Positions 1 through 7,894 of a stretch of DNA of 64,000 bases are shown here, piece by piece. How positions within the stretch are numbered: position 1 is the first letter of the stretch; every line of letters begins with the position of its first letter. Location of the stretch: positions 186,001 to 250,000 of the forward strand of contig CAYYPW010000004.1 in assembly GCA_964473645.1 (NCBI GenBank). The letters are read 5' to 3'. The stretch is from HdN1 sp964473645 (GTDB taxonomy: Bacteria > Pseudomonadota > Gammaproteobacteria > Pseudomonadales > Ketobacteraceae). The translations under genes and the position numbers were made by a program. The notes under the pieces are model-generated. The model was not told the origin of the DNA and did not search any database. It saw only the letters and a program-made list of their open reading frames with translations.

Positions 1-36
1 CCGCTCGAAAGTGTCAAGCTCGGCAAGGATATCCAT
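1..36 (-). CDS. N-terminus of an unidentified protein, cut by window edge
   Basis: Reading leftwards from an ATG at 36 the frame is open to the window edge and begins MDILAELDTFER. An AGGA-type ribosome binding site lies 7 bases upstream, formed by the last unit of the tandem repeat at 40-118. It follows the aminotransferase gene on the same strand after about 155 bases, so it may belong to the flagellin-modification region, but twelve residues are too few to name a family. The start call rests on the binding site and the open frame only. Confidence 0.5.
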   Translation of the reverse strand, partial: MDILAELDTFER

Positions 37-39
37 TTT

Positions 40-118
40 TTTTCCTAAAAAGAAGTTTTCCTAAAAAGAAGTTTTCCTAAAAAGAAGTTTTCCTAAAAGA
101 AGGTTTCCTGATAAGAAG
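40..118. repeat. 16-bp tandem repeat carrying Shine-Dalgarno-like motifs
   Basis: Three exact copies of TTTTCCTAAAAAGAAG (40-55, 56-71, 72-87) are followed by a 15-base copy with one base missing (88-102) and a diverged copy (103-118). On the minus strand each unit reads CTTCTTTTTAGGAAAA, so every unit offers an AGGAAA ribosome-binding-like motif, and the last one sits directly before the ATG at 36. Further left-over AAGAA motifs continue to about 165. The array looks like slipped-strand expansion in a 5' leader. Confidence 0.85.
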
Positions 119-191
119 TCATCTTGCAAGAAATTCTTTGTAAGAGATTCTCTGCAAGAAGTGTACCCGAAGGAAACTGAACTACAAGAAA

Positions 192-1511
192 TCAGACGGC
201 ATCAATCGAGATGCATTTATTCTCAACGCTGGCAAGCACGCTGCTGATGACATGGCGAATATCATGTCGGCGTAGGGCGTTGTGGTAGGGAATGCCGACC
301 ACATGAGTCTGTAAAAACTCAGTGACCGCCATAAAATGATCGCCCTGCAAGCCAAACGTTTCAACGTGCGAGAAGGCAGGGTGATACTGAAGACTGGGGC
401 AATACCAACGACGCGTTTGAACACCGCGTTCCGCCAGGTGTTGCACCAGGCTTTCTACGTCAATCGCGGCATTGCGTTTCAGACAAATCGCTGCGGCACC
501 ATAAAAGCGAGAATCCCGCAGTGGCACCACGGGCGCCTCACCCCAATAGTTATCAGGAAGCGACTGAAATTCAAAATGGGGCAGCAAGGCATCACTATAT
601 TCCTGATAGCCTTTGCGTAACAACTCACGACGTTTTTGCAACAAGGGCAAGCGTTTGAACTGCGCGAGCCCCACCGCGGCATGATACTCACTGAGTTTAT
701 AGTTGCCACCAGCATGCACGATGACGCCAGCAGAAAAACCAAAATTCGCCATTTGCCGGATGCGCTCACCCATGGCGTCATCGGCTGCGACAATCACACC
801 GCCCTCACCCACTCCAAACGATTTGGTGGCATGCAGGCTATAGCAGACCGTAATACCAGGCGCGGTATCTTGCGCACCGAGCGCAGCGGCAGCATCGATC
901 ACCACGGGAATCCCAGTGTCACGCGAGAATTTTTGCCACGCCAGCGCATGATGTGGCATACCCAACGCCGCTACCGGCAAGATTACATCAGCACGTGAAG
1001 AAACCAACAGATGGCGTGCAATGTCGGGCGTAAGCTGCCAGCTTTTTTCATCCACATCGGCGAACACAGGGGTCAGACCCACCCGTATCACAGCCGTTGC
1101 AGTAGCAGGGAACGTGAACGCTGGTAATAGAACGCGAGCACCCGCAGGCAGATTCAATGCAATCAGCGCCAACTCAATGGCAGCAGTGCCATTGGAGCAA
1201 CTGACCATGCGTTTAGAATCGGGTGGAAGCTCAGAGAAGAAGTGATGCTTGAGGAGTTTTTCAAACGCCAGACACAAGGGGCCAAAATTGCTGTACCACT
1301 TGTTATTGTCGATCTCGACAAGAAATGGAACGATCTCCTCCATCGGAGGCATATCAGGCACCAACAGTGCCACCTGATTCGCTGCTGCTTTTTGATTAGC
1401 GGTACTTATTGTATTGCCGGTACTTTTTTGATTAGCGGTACTTTTTTGATTACTGGTATTTGGCTGATTTGCAGTGCGCGCGTTATTGGCTGTGTCGTTA
1501 TTCGTGCCCAT
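192..1511 (-). CDS. DegT/DnrJ/EryC1/StrS-family PLP aminotransferase
   Basis: A fold-type I PLP enzyme of the sugar aminotransferase family, which transaminates nucleotide-linked keto-sugars. The Schiff-base lysine is in HATKSFGVGEGG (about residue 230), and the core contains the family segments SCSNGTAAIELALIAL, LPAFTFPATATAV and VVIDAAAALGA. The start was set at the second ATG (1511), because AGGTG lies 6 bases before it; a GTG at 1520 and an ATG at 1514 are also in frame. The first 55 residues are low complexity and include 6-residue repeats of the type NQKSTA, outside the enzyme fold. The gene lies 29 bases downstream of fliT on the same strand, so a role in making a flagellin glycan is likely but inferred. 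It could also serve O-antigen or capsule synthesis. Confidence 0.8.
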   Translation of the reverse strand: MGTNNDTANNARTANQPNTSNQKSTANQKSTGNTISTANQKAAANQVALLVPDMPPMEEIVPFLVEIDNNKWYSNFGPLCLAFEKLLKHHFFSELPPDSKRMVSCSNGTAAIELALIALNLPAGARVLLPAFTFPATATAVIRVGLTPVFADVDEKSWQLTPDIARHLLVSSRADVILPVAALGMPHHALAWQKFSRDTGIPVVIDAAAALGAQDTAPGITVCYSLHATKSFGVGEGGVIVAADDAMGERIRQMANFGFSAGVIVHAGGNYKLSEYHAAVGLAQFKRLPLLQKRRELLRKGYQEYSDALLPHFEFQSLPDNYWGEAPVVPLRDSRFYGAAAICLKRNAAIDVESLVQHLAERGVQTRRWYCPSLQYHPAFSHVETFGLQGDHFMAVTEFLQTHVVGIPYHNALRRHDIRHVISSVLASVENKCISIDAV

Positions 1512-1540
1512 CATGCTCACCTCACATGGCTATATAGTGG

Positions 1541-1879
1541 CTAGGGTGAATTGCCGTAGCGGATGCTAGCAACCTGCAAATAGCGGGCCGTTCCTTGCTT
1601 GTTGTTGATTGACTTGAGATATTCCTGTTTCGCTATCTCTGATTTTTCTTTACATACGTCGATTGCTTGACGGTAAAGCGCGATGACTTCGCGTACCTCC
1701 TTGACTGCATCCTGATGTGCATTGGCATCTTTCTTGATGAGTTCGAATACCTGCGCCGAAGCGTTACGAATTCGCTCATCCAGCGTCATCAACAAATGAA
1801 ATTTTCCATCCGTCAATGCAATGTTAAGCTGCTGCTTTAATTCAACGAATTCAGTGATATCACTCATATCCGAGCTCAT
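1541..1879 (-). CDS. fliT: FliT-like flagellar chaperone
   Basis: A 112-residue, highly charged and helical protein (for example HLLMTLDERIRNASAQVFEL) placed directly after fliS, with which it shares an ATGA stop-start overlap. Its size, helical character and position after fliD-fliS match FliT-type export chaperones, which bind the cap protein FliD and, in enterics, modulate FlhDC. Sequence identity between FliT proteins is low, so the call depends mainly on context. The end of the gene lies only 29 bases before the aminotransferase, which suggests that both are read from the same transcript. Confidence 0.65.
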   Translation of the reverse strand: MSSDMSDITEFVELKQQLNIALTDGKFHLLMTLDERIRNASAQVFELIKKDANAHQDAVKEVREVIALYRQAIDVCKEKSEIAKQEYLKSINNKQGTARYLQVASIRYGNSP

Positions 1880-2304
1880 GCATCCGAGCCGCCTGCCTTA
1901 TTTTGCTGGTGTAGGCGATTTGCTTCGTCCTTGATGCCTTCCCAGCCTTCACGCACGGTTTTCAACAACCCTGCGACTTCGTTAACGATCGCCACATCAT
2001 TTTTCATGGTCGCATCGTATAAACGTACCCCCATGTAGTCATAAAGGCGATCCAGATTCTTGGCAACATCGCCGCCTTTTTCCAGATCAAGAAACCCTTG
2101 CAGGCCACCGATGATGGTGATGGCTTTGCCCAGAGCGACGCCTTTACCGGCAAAGTCTTTCCGCTCAATGCATCCGGTTGCCGTCATCAGGCTTTCCAGA
2201 GCGCCATCGTACAACATCATGATCAGTTGATGCGGCGTAGCATCTTCGATGCCGGTGCGCTTGCTGACGGTGGCATATTGCTTTAGTGCTTTGCTTGCAA
2301 TCAC
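1876..2304 (-). CDS. fliS: Flagellin export chaperone FliS
   Basis: A 142-residue all-helical protein with the FliS hallmarks: an N-terminal ALKQYATVSKRTGIEDATPH, then QLIMMLYDGALESLMTA, and a C-terminal stretch around LYDYMGVRLYDATMKND. FliS binds the C-terminal helix of flagellin in the cytoplasm and keeps it unfolded for the flagellar type III export gate. The start is a GTG with AAGGGG about 9 bases upstream; no in-frame ATG comes earlier. It lies 15 bases after fliD and overlaps fliT by four bases, so the three genes are co-translated. Confidence 0.95.
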   Translation of the reverse strand: MIASKALKQYATVSKRTGIEDATPHQLIMMLYDGALESLMTATGCIERKDFAGKGVALGKAITIIGGLQGFLDLEKGGDVAKNLDRLYDYMGVRLYDATMKNDVAIVNEVAGLLKTVREGWEGIKDEANRLHQQNKAGGSDA

Positions 2305-2319
2305 GACAAACTACCCCTT

Positions 2320-3741
2320 CTATTTCTTGGAACCAGAAATACTTTCAAGTTGCTGTGTAAGAAAGTCGCCCGTGTTTTTGAACTGGGCAACAATGATATC
2401 CATGGTGGTGAACTGTTCGCGCAGGCGCTCGGTGAACGATGTCATGCGAATTTCAAACGCGGCACGTTGCTCGCCGATTTCTTTAAGTTGATCCTGAAAG
2501 GTCTTGTTTCTTGCAGTCAAGATGCCGTCGGTGCTGTTCACCATGGTATCGACAGCATCGTCGAGACCGGTCATCACGCCACTTTCACCTGCCAGCAAAT
2601 TGGCAACGGCATCGAAATCTGTCGCAAGTGCTTCGGTCAACATGTCGCTGTCGAGCTGCATTTCCCCGGTACGACTGCGGGTAATTCCAATGGTGGCCAA
2701 CGCGTTGAATTCCCCGGTGCCCTCAGTGTTGGTCGAGGTGATGGCCCGATTGATCGCCGTGGCCACTGAACGCGCAGCGGAATCCCCTGTCAGTAATCCT
2801 GCCTGTTTTTCGACAGCATCATATTCCGTAAGGTAATCAAAGGTTTTTTGGTAGGTGTTATACGCTTCGACAAAAGCAGCCACCTTGTCTTTGACGGCCG
2901 TGCTATCCACACCGACATTCAAGGTGTGGGTGTTGCCAGGGTCGGCAGACACCGCCGTAAGCGTGACGCCTTCAATCACACCTGAAAAGGTATTGCTCGA
3001 ACTGGTGGCCTCAAATCCATCGACAAAAATACGCGCATCCTGTGCAGCAGTAACCTCTTCGAGATTTTCGGTAACACCTGGATCGTAAACCAGCTGGGAA
3101 AGCCCGGAGGTGTTGGTGTTGTCGCCATCATCGTCGGTAACAGTCACAGTGATCGCGTTGTCTTCCCCTGTTTTTTCGGAGGTCAACACCAATTTCGATA
3201 CAGTGGAACCTGGATTATCCGGATCGGCAACGGTCAGGATACTGGCTTTGATACCAGGGTTATTCTCATCTTCGTTAATCGCATCGCGAATATCGGCAAG
3301 CGTATCGTTTTCAGCGTCTACAACATTGATAGAAAAGGAACTTCCGTTAATGGCCAGGGTAAGTGTCCCTGTGCCCACGACAGCGTCGGCGCTGGCGAAA
3401 CCCGCAGAGACCAGTTTCTGCGCCTGCGCAAGGCGATCAACTTGAATCTCGCTAGACGTGGTCACGGCAGCGGTGCCAGCAGTTGCAGTAAATACGTCGG
3501 TATCGCTGGAGGTTGCGGTGCGCTTGTTGACTTCGCGAAGGGTGGTAAGACCTGTGAAGGATTTTTGGAGATCGGTGAGTGCGCCTTTCAGCGAATTGAA
3601 AGCAGTCACATCGGCCTGCACCTGTGTTTCTCGCACACCCAGGCGTTTATCAGTGGCCTTTCTCTCTGCTGCCGTCAGTTTTTCGACGAGCAATTCGATG
3701 TCGATGCCTGATCCCGATCCGCTTGCGCTGACGCTTGCCAT
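2320..3741 (-). CDS. fliD: Flagellar hook-associated protein 2 (filament cap)
   Basis: A 473-residue FliD, the pentameric cap that promotes flagellin folding at the growing filament tip. The N-terminus (SGSGSGIDIELLVEKLTAAE) and the segment around VTAFNSLKGALTDLQKSF are typical of the FliD_N domain. The C-terminal domain includes FVEAYNTYQKTFDYLTEYD and ends in an amphipathic helix (ITQ/LTQQLESISGSKK type). A central region rich in Asp, Thr and Val (residues about 170-260) is the variable exposed part. A ribosome binding site (AGGTG) precedes the ATG. The gene is first in a tight fliD-fliS-fliT run and is separated from flaG by about 310 bases. Confidence 0.95.
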   Translation of the reverse strand: MASVSASGSGSGIDIELLVEKLTAAERKATDKRLGVRETQVQADVTAFNSLKGALTDLQKSFTGLTTLREVNKRTATSSDTDVFTATAGTAAVTTSSEIQVDRLAQAQKLVSAGFASADAVVGTGTLTLAINGSSFSINVVDAENDTLADIRDAINEDENNPGIKASILTVADPDNPGSTVSKLVLTSEKTGEDNAITVTVTDDDGDNTNTSGLSQLVYDPGVTENLEEVTAAQDARIFVDGFEATSSSNTFSGVIEGVTLTAVSADPGNTHTLNVGVDSTAVKDKVAAFVEAYNTYQKTFDYLTEYDAVEKQAGLLTGDSAARSVATAINRAITSTNTEGTGEFNALATIGITRSRTGEMQLDSDMLTEALATDFDAVANLLAGESGVMTGLDDAVDTMVNSTDGILTARNKTFQDQLKEIGEQRAAFEIRMTSFTERLREQFTTMDIIVAQFKNTGDFLTQQLESISGSKK

Positions 3742-4049
3742 ATGGCACCTCGCTGTAACCTATCTTCTATATCGTCCGGTTTTCCGACTCCTTGATAGTC
3801 GCTCAAAACTATTTGCAGCACACTGCCTACAATAGTCAGTCTCGCGTCGCCACAGGGCAACGCTCAGTCGACGAATCCATTAATAGTAGACCGTCGTCTG
3901 CAATTCTTGGAGCGACGCAACATCAATAACCAGCTCTTGCAAAATAACGCTGCAAAATCCGGGCCGATTGTACTCATCAACCCATTGAATGCAGACAGCT
4001 CCACTGCAAGCGCATGGCCGTAAATTTGCACTCTGCTATCTCAAGCAAC
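3742..4049. other. Gene-free spacer between flaG and fliD
   Basis: About 308 bases with no supportable gene. On the minus strand, which is the one that matters for fliD, I looked for a sigma-28 or a sigma-54 (GG-N10-GC) promoter and found no convincing match. The nearest sigma-54-like string, around 3813-3830, has the wrong spacing. fliD may be read from the fliC/flaG transcript or from a promoter that I cannot recognise. Confidence 0.5.
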
Positions 4050-4520
4050 TCAGGCTTTCACCTTGAACAGCATCCCGTCAGCAGAAGGCAGCTCGCCGTT
4101 ACTGATCTGGTCAGAAATATTCACCACGTCTTCGGGTGGAATCTGCCGGATCACCTTATTGGTTTCCCGGTCGATTACCGTGATAATGACGCGATTACTC
4201 TCTTCTGCCATTTCAAAATCCAATGAGCGTTGATTTTTCTTGATAAAATCCCGCACATTTTCAACAGCTTCTTTCACCTTCTCACGCATCGCCTGATCCA
4301 CCTCTTCTTTCTTGACAGAGGTTTTCTCTTGAGATTTGCTGGTCTCTTGAGATTTGATAGTCTCACTGGCGACTTCGACGGGCTCTGCTGGTTCGACTGC
4401 CGGAGCAGTTTCGACCGGTGGGGCCTGTTTGGCTTCGACCGAACGACGCTCACTGGCTTTCGCCAACGAAGCGGTCTCGACCGGTTTGCTGCTTGATGAT
4501 GTTATGTTGCTACTCATCAT
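4050..4520 (-). CDS. flaG: FlaG family flagellar protein
   Basis: A 156-residue protein whose C-terminal 60 residues are a FlaG domain (RSLDFEMAEESNRVIITVID, then NKVIRQIPPEDVV). The N-terminal half is a Ser/Val/Glu/Pro-rich low-complexity tail. FlaG proteins lie between flagellin and fliD in polar-flagellate gammaproteobacteria and influence filament length; their biochemical role is not settled. The start is ATGATG with AGGTGT upstream. It lies downstream of fliC across a strong hairpin, so it probably receives only part of the fliC transcription. Confidence 0.9.
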   Translation of the reverse strand: MMSSNITSSSSKPVETASLAKASERRSVEAKQAPPVETAPAVEPAEPVEVASETIKSQETSKSQEKTSVKKEEVDQAMREKVKEAVENVRDFIKKNQRSLDFEMAEESNRVIITVIDRETNKVIRQIPPEDVVNISDQISNGELPSADGMLFKVKA

Positions 4521-4547
4521 AACGACACCTTTTTGAAACGCGCTAAA

Positions 4548-4572
4548 GCCCGGAAGGGTTTCCCCCCCGGGC
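4548..4572 (-). terminator. Strong hairpin terminator between fliC and flaG
   Basis: On the minus strand GCCCGGGGGGG and CCCTTCCGGGC pair over 11 positions (two of them G-T) around an AAA loop, followed by TTTAGCG. The hairpin lies about 45 bases after the fliC stop. It would end most flagellin transcripts and let a minority read on into flaG-fliD-fliS, which fits the much higher demand for flagellin. Confidence 0.8.
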
Positions 4573-4617
4573 GTGTTTTAACTACCTGAAGCGACCTCTT
4601 CCGTGAGGTGCGACAGA

Positions 4618-6276
4618 TTAACCGAGCAATGACAGTGCAGATTGTGGTAACGCATTTGCTTGTGCCAGTACCGATATGCCTGCTTGTTGCAACACTTGGT
4701 TTTTGGCCAAGGCTGCGGTTTCTGATGCAAAGTCAGCATCGAGGATACGAGAGTTTGCAGCGCTCAACGACTCAGATACGCTTGAAAGGTTTCTGATGGT
4801 TGAATCCAGGCGGTTTTGAACAGCACCCAATGTTGCCCGCATGCTGTCTACCTGTGAAAGTGCGCTGTCAACCGAGGTTATTGTCTGGTTGGCTGCCGCC
4901 ACCGTCGTAATATCCGCGTTATTGATGGTACCCACAGCCTGAACGTTATCTTCTGAGCCGGTCGCCGCCAAGCCGTTGGCATCCAGTGCTGCAGTTGCTG
5001 CATCGTTGCCACTGAAATTGATGGTATCGGTACCCGTAATCGTTAATCGGCCCGAGACTCTTAGATCTGTCACGTTGCCCGAGAAGCGATCGGTGGTCAG
5101 TTCATCTCCACCACCAAACAAATCGTTGGTGACTTGTGCGGAGCTGGTATCGATAACGATGTCACGACCATCACTTGCTGTCAGTAGCAGCTCGCCGTTC
5201 TTGTCTACAGAAGCTTGCACTCCTGTTACGCTGCTTTTCGAGTTGATTGCGCTTACCAATGAACCGCTAGAATCGTTGGCTTCGAATTCAACGGCGCCGA
5301 TATCAACTCCGTTAATGACCAAGTCGCCGTTTTGCAGTTCGCCTGCACCCACGTTAGTGGCCGTAGAGTTGGCATCCACCGTAGTGGCGGTCATGTCGTT
5401 CGAAGTCAGATCGCTGCCGCGGAAGGTAGTCACCGCCGAGGCATAGACACCTTGCATGGTAGCTTCGCCGCTGTCGCGAGCGCTGTTGATGCGATCAGCA
5501 AGGGATTTTGCAAGACCTGATCCGTAGTTGTCGCTGAAGCGGTCTTCCAGATCTGCCGTTGCTACCGATTCGATGTTGCCACCAAATCTGGCTGCAGCGA
5601 GGTTGACTTCGTCGCCGCTGTTGACGCTGGCCAGGCGGATCGAGAAGTCGCTGATATCGGTTGCACCGTTGCCGCCGGTATCTTCTTGTACGCCCTGGGT
5701 GCCTGCATCGGCTGCGGCAGAGATCAGTACGCGATTACCGGTTGATTGTACAACACCAGGCTGTGCGCCCAGGCGACTAGCGCGTGCATCCATTCCGGAT
5801 ACGCTTACTGTCTGGTTGGCGTCGGCGCCGATGTGGAAGTTCAGTTTGTCTTTGCTTCCGTCGAGTACTTTGGTGCCGTTGAAGGTGGTGGTTTCAGCGA
5901 TACGGTTGATCTCTGATACCAGCTGGTTGACTTCTTCTTGCAACGATGCGCGGTCTGAGCTGCTGTTGGTATCGTTGGCTGATTGTACTGCGAGGTCGCG
6001 TATACGTTGGAGGGCTGTGGTCACCTCGCCGAGGGCGCCTTCTGTCGTTTGCGCGAAGGAGATACCGTCGTTCGCGTTACGAACTGCGATATTCAGGCCG
6101 CGGACTTGGGTGGTGAATCGGTTGGACGTTGCCAAACCTGCAGCATCGTCTTTCGCGCTGTTGATACGTAGCCCGGAAGACAAACGTTGCAATGAGGTTT
6201 GGAGTCCCGCTTGGGATTTGTTTAAGTTTCTCTGTGCGGTCAGAGAAGCAATGTTTGTGTTGACTATTTGCGGCAT
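4618..6276 (-). CDS. fliC: Flagellin
   Basis: A 552-residue flagellin, the filament subunit exported by the flagellar type III system. The conserved D0/D1 parts are at the N-terminus (IVNTNIASLTAQRNLNKSQ, then LSSGLRINSAKDDAAGLA; residues 1-about 140) and the C-terminus (DADFASETAALAKNQVLQQA; last about 90 residues). Residues about 150-460 form a long Ser/Thr/Asp-rich variable D2/D3 insert, which makes this flagellin larger than minimal forms and gives many potential O-glycosylation sites. The ribosome binding site is AGGAGA, 5 bases before the ATG. It has its own sigma-28 promoter and a structured leader. The aminotransferase downstream suggests that the insert may be glycosylated. Confidence 0.97.
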   Translation of the reverse strand: MPQIVNTNIASLTAQRNLNKSQAGLQTSLQRLSSGLRINSAKDDAAGLATSNRFTTQVRGLNIAVRNANDGISFAQTTEGALGEVTTALQRIRDLAVQSANDTNSSSDRASLQEEVNQLVSEINRIAETTTFNGTKVLDGSKDKLNFHIGADANQTVSVSGMDARASRLGAQPGVVQSTGNRVLISAAADAGTQGVQEDTGGNGATDISDFSIRLASVNSGDEVNLAAARFGGNIESVATADLEDRFSDNYGSGLAKSLADRINSARDSGEATMQGVYASAVTTFRGSDLTSNDMTATTVDANSTATNVGAGELQNGDLVINGVDIGAVEFEANDSSGSLVSAINSKSSVTGVQASVDKNGELLLTASDGRDIVIDTSSAQVTNDLFGGGDELTTDRFSGNVTDLRVSGRLTITGTDTINFSGNDAATAALDANGLAATGSEDNVQAVGTINNADITTVAAANQTITSVDSALSQVDSMRATLGAVQNRLDSTIRNLSSVSESLSAANSRILDADFASETAALAKNQVLQQAGISVLAQANALPQSALSLLG

Positions 6277-6338
6277 GGTTGTCTCCTGCTAGTGTCTCGG
6301 CCTCGGGTAGAGTGCGCCATGAGATACATTTAACTCGT

Positions 6339-6355
6339 GGCCTCTGATTGAGGCC
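6339..6355 (-). promoter_or_regulatory. Stem-loop in the fliC mRNA leader
   Basis: GGCCTC and GAGGCC pair around a 5-base loop, about 20-35 bases after the predicted sigma-28 start site and about 60 bases before the flagellin ATG. It could stabilise the abundant flagellin message or be a binding site for a regulator. No function is proven by the sequence. Confidence 0.45.
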
Positions 6356-6378
6356 GTAATTCATCGCCTACATAAACT

Positions 6379-6405
6379 GTATCGGCGTTGGGTTTGAAAC
6401 CTTTA
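6379..6405 (-). promoter_or_regulatory. Sigma-28 (FliA) promoter of fliC
   Basis: On the minus strand TAAAGGTT and GCCGATAC are separated by exactly 11 bases. This closely matches the FliA consensus TAAAGTTT-N11-GCCGATAA. It lies about 100 bases upstream of the flagellin ATG and places fliC in the last (class III/IV) tier of flagellar expression. Confidence 0.9.
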
Positions 6406-6662
6406 GAAAGAAGTTTCAATCTGGGGTATGTGGCTGATTTAGTGCGCTAAATAGGCGGTTTTGGGGGTTGTGGCGTGGGCTTTATTGGGATGATTTAAAG
6501 ATCAGTTTGCGATAAACAATGGGTGTTTTATGGCAAATGCGTTGGGCCTGGAAGGGATTCGTTATAAAAAATCTTGGGTTAATGCAATATACGTCAAATA
6601 CTAGGTATTTGGATTTGATGACTATATATAGTGCGCGTGTTTTTAGATTTTACTAAAGGCGC

Positions 6663-6779
6663 TTTGTGGGGGATTGTTTCTGGAATCGCTGCAAGTACGT
6701 CCCTGTACCCTCAAGGGGCATAAATAAGCTCGACGGCGGCATCCATGCCGCCGACGTTCCATAAACAATCCCCCACAAA
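6663..6779. repeat. 117-bp palindromic element (MITE/REP-like)
   Basis: Inverted arms of 22 bases (6663-6684 and 6758-6779; the left begins TTTGTGGGGGATTG) match with one mismatch. Between them lies a GC-rich inner hairpin (CGGCGGCAT / ATGCCGCCG, 6734-6753) and the string GCAAGTACGTCCCTGTACCC. The whole would fold into one long cruciform or RNA hairpin. Its composition differs from the A/T-rich flanks. The layout resembles dispersed palindromic repeats of gammaproteobacterial genomes. It encodes no protein, so any movement would need a transposase elsewhere. Confidence 0.65.
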
Positions 6780-6842
6780 TCACCTACCAACAATTGTGGT
6801 AACACTTTTTCTGTTTTTACTGTCTTGTAAAAAATTCATAAA

Positions 6843-6866
6843 AAAGGCCGATTCGCATCGGCCTTT
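6843..6866 (-). terminator. Intrinsic terminator of ompW
   Basis: AAAGGCCGAT and ATCGGCCTTT form a perfect 10-bp stem with a 4-base loop, 63 bases after the ompW stop. On the minus strand it runs into a T tract (TTTTTTTATG), a textbook intrinsic terminator. Confidence 0.9.
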
Positions 6867-6928
6867 GTAATATCCCGGTTAAGGGATGTCAGCTTGAATT
6901 GTAAAGTCAGCTAAATTCTAAAGTCGGA

Positions 6929-7654
6929 TCAGAATTTATAAGCAAAGCCGACTGCGTACACCAGTGGATCAATGGCAACGTCAAATTCAGCCGCATTCTT
7001 CACTACCGTACCGTCCGCCAATCTTGCATCGATGGTGGCAGTGGTTTCTATGTCGAGATACCAGATGGAAGTGTTGATCGATAGATTTTTGTCGAGCATC
7101 CAGTCGGCACCGATTTCAACGCCCAAGCCAGTGGAATCATCGAGATCCAAAGTGGTATCAACAACAGGTGCGCTGAGCACGGCTGCGACGCCTTCAGCGA
7201 ATTCGGCGTTAGTGTCGTTTTCGAAGAACATTGTGTAGTTCACACCGACGCCCACATACGGTTGTATGAATGTGTTGGTTTCGATGGGATAAAATTGAAC
7301 GAGCAAGGTAGGTGGCAGATGTTTGGTCTCACCGACTTTGGTCAGGCCGAGACTTTCTACTGTACCGTCGGCGTTAATGTCGTGCTGGAAGGGCAATGCA
7401 CCCACCAGTTCTACGCCGAAATTTTTGTGAAACATGTAAGTACCCGTGAGGGTGACACCACTGCTGGCTTCGACTTCCACCGGATCAGAAATACCATTTA
7501 GCGCGCTGAAGGGTGAGTTGATATTACCCGCATCGGTGTTTGGATCCACATACGCGACGCCGCCACGAACAATAATATCGCCCGCCTCGTATGCAAATAC
7601 AGGTGCAGAAGCAGCGATCAACAAGGCAGGAACTAACGTGCGAACTGTTTTCAT
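6929..7654 (-). CDS. ompW: OmpW-family outer membrane protein
   Basis: A 241-residue protein with an N-terminal signal peptide (MKTVRTLVPALLIAASAPVFA) and the OmpW barrel pattern: YEAGDIIVRGGVAYVDP near the start, TLLVQFYPIETNTFIQPYVG in the middle, and LSINTSIWYLDIETTATI followed by the terminal FAYKF with a final aromatic residue. OmpW proteins are 8-stranded outer-membrane barrels linked to passage of small hydrophobic molecules and to stress responses. The length is at the upper end of the family because of an inserted loop around residues 145-170. A possible FNR/ANR box lies about 70 bases upstream, in line with the oxygen regulation known for ompW in enterics. It ends at a strong terminator. 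Confidence 0.93.
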   Translation of the reverse strand: MKTVRTLVPALLIAASAPVFAYEAGDIIVRGGVAYVDPNTDAGNINSPFSALNGISDPVEVEASSGVTLTGTYMFHKNFGVELVGALPFQHDINADGTVESLGLTKVGETKHLPPTLLVQFYPIETNTFIQPYVGVGVNYTMFFENDTNAEFAEGVAAVLSAPVVDTTLDLDDSTGLGVEIGADWMLDKNLSINTSIWYLDIETTATIDARLADGTVVKNAAEFDVAIDPLVYAVGFAYKF

Positions 7655-7724
7655 GAGAACCCCAAATCAAAATTAACTTTCTTGCTAAAGCATGAGTAGG
7701 TTATCGCTACCTACTTTTCATTAC

Positions 7725-7738
7725 ATGATATACGTCAA
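7725..7738 (-). promoter_or_regulatory. Possible FNR/ANR box upstream of ompW
   Basis: On the minus strand TTGACGTATATCAT matches 8 of the 10 fixed positions of the FNR/ANR consensus TTGAT-N4-ATCAA and lies about 70 bases upstream of the ompW ATG. FNR control of ompW is known in E. coli. No footprint can be inferred from sequence alone. Confidence 0.4.
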
Positions 7739-7894
7739 CGTGGTGGTGGGCTGATGAAGGGGCTTCTACTTTTGTTGATCTGTATCAGTATCCCCCCGCC
7801 TATTGAATTCGGTGGCAGACCCATTTACCTTGGCGTTAGCGCCCTCCCTGTCTGGATGGAAGAACGGTTTGAATTGAACAAAAAGGAACCTACT

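Larger units (their letters stand above)
6406..6928. other. Long intergenic region between fliC and ompW
   Basis: More than 500 bases with no gene that I can support. The part next to fliC (6406-6660) is A/T-rich and shows nothing clear. The middle holds the palindromic repeat at 6663-6779, and the end holds the ompW terminator at 6843-6866. Confidence 0.6.

Noticed and set aside
40..118. CRISPR array
   Set aside because: Units are directly adjacent, 15-16 bases long and without spacers, so this is a simple tandem repeat.
3805..3835. Sigma-54 promoter before fliD
   Set aside because: The GG and GC dinucleotides are one base too close, and the flanking bases do not match.
5528..6292. 254-codon plus-strand open frame opposite fliC
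   Set aside because: It lies entirely across the conserved flagellin gene and its translation shows no domain. It is a shadow of biased codon use in fliC.
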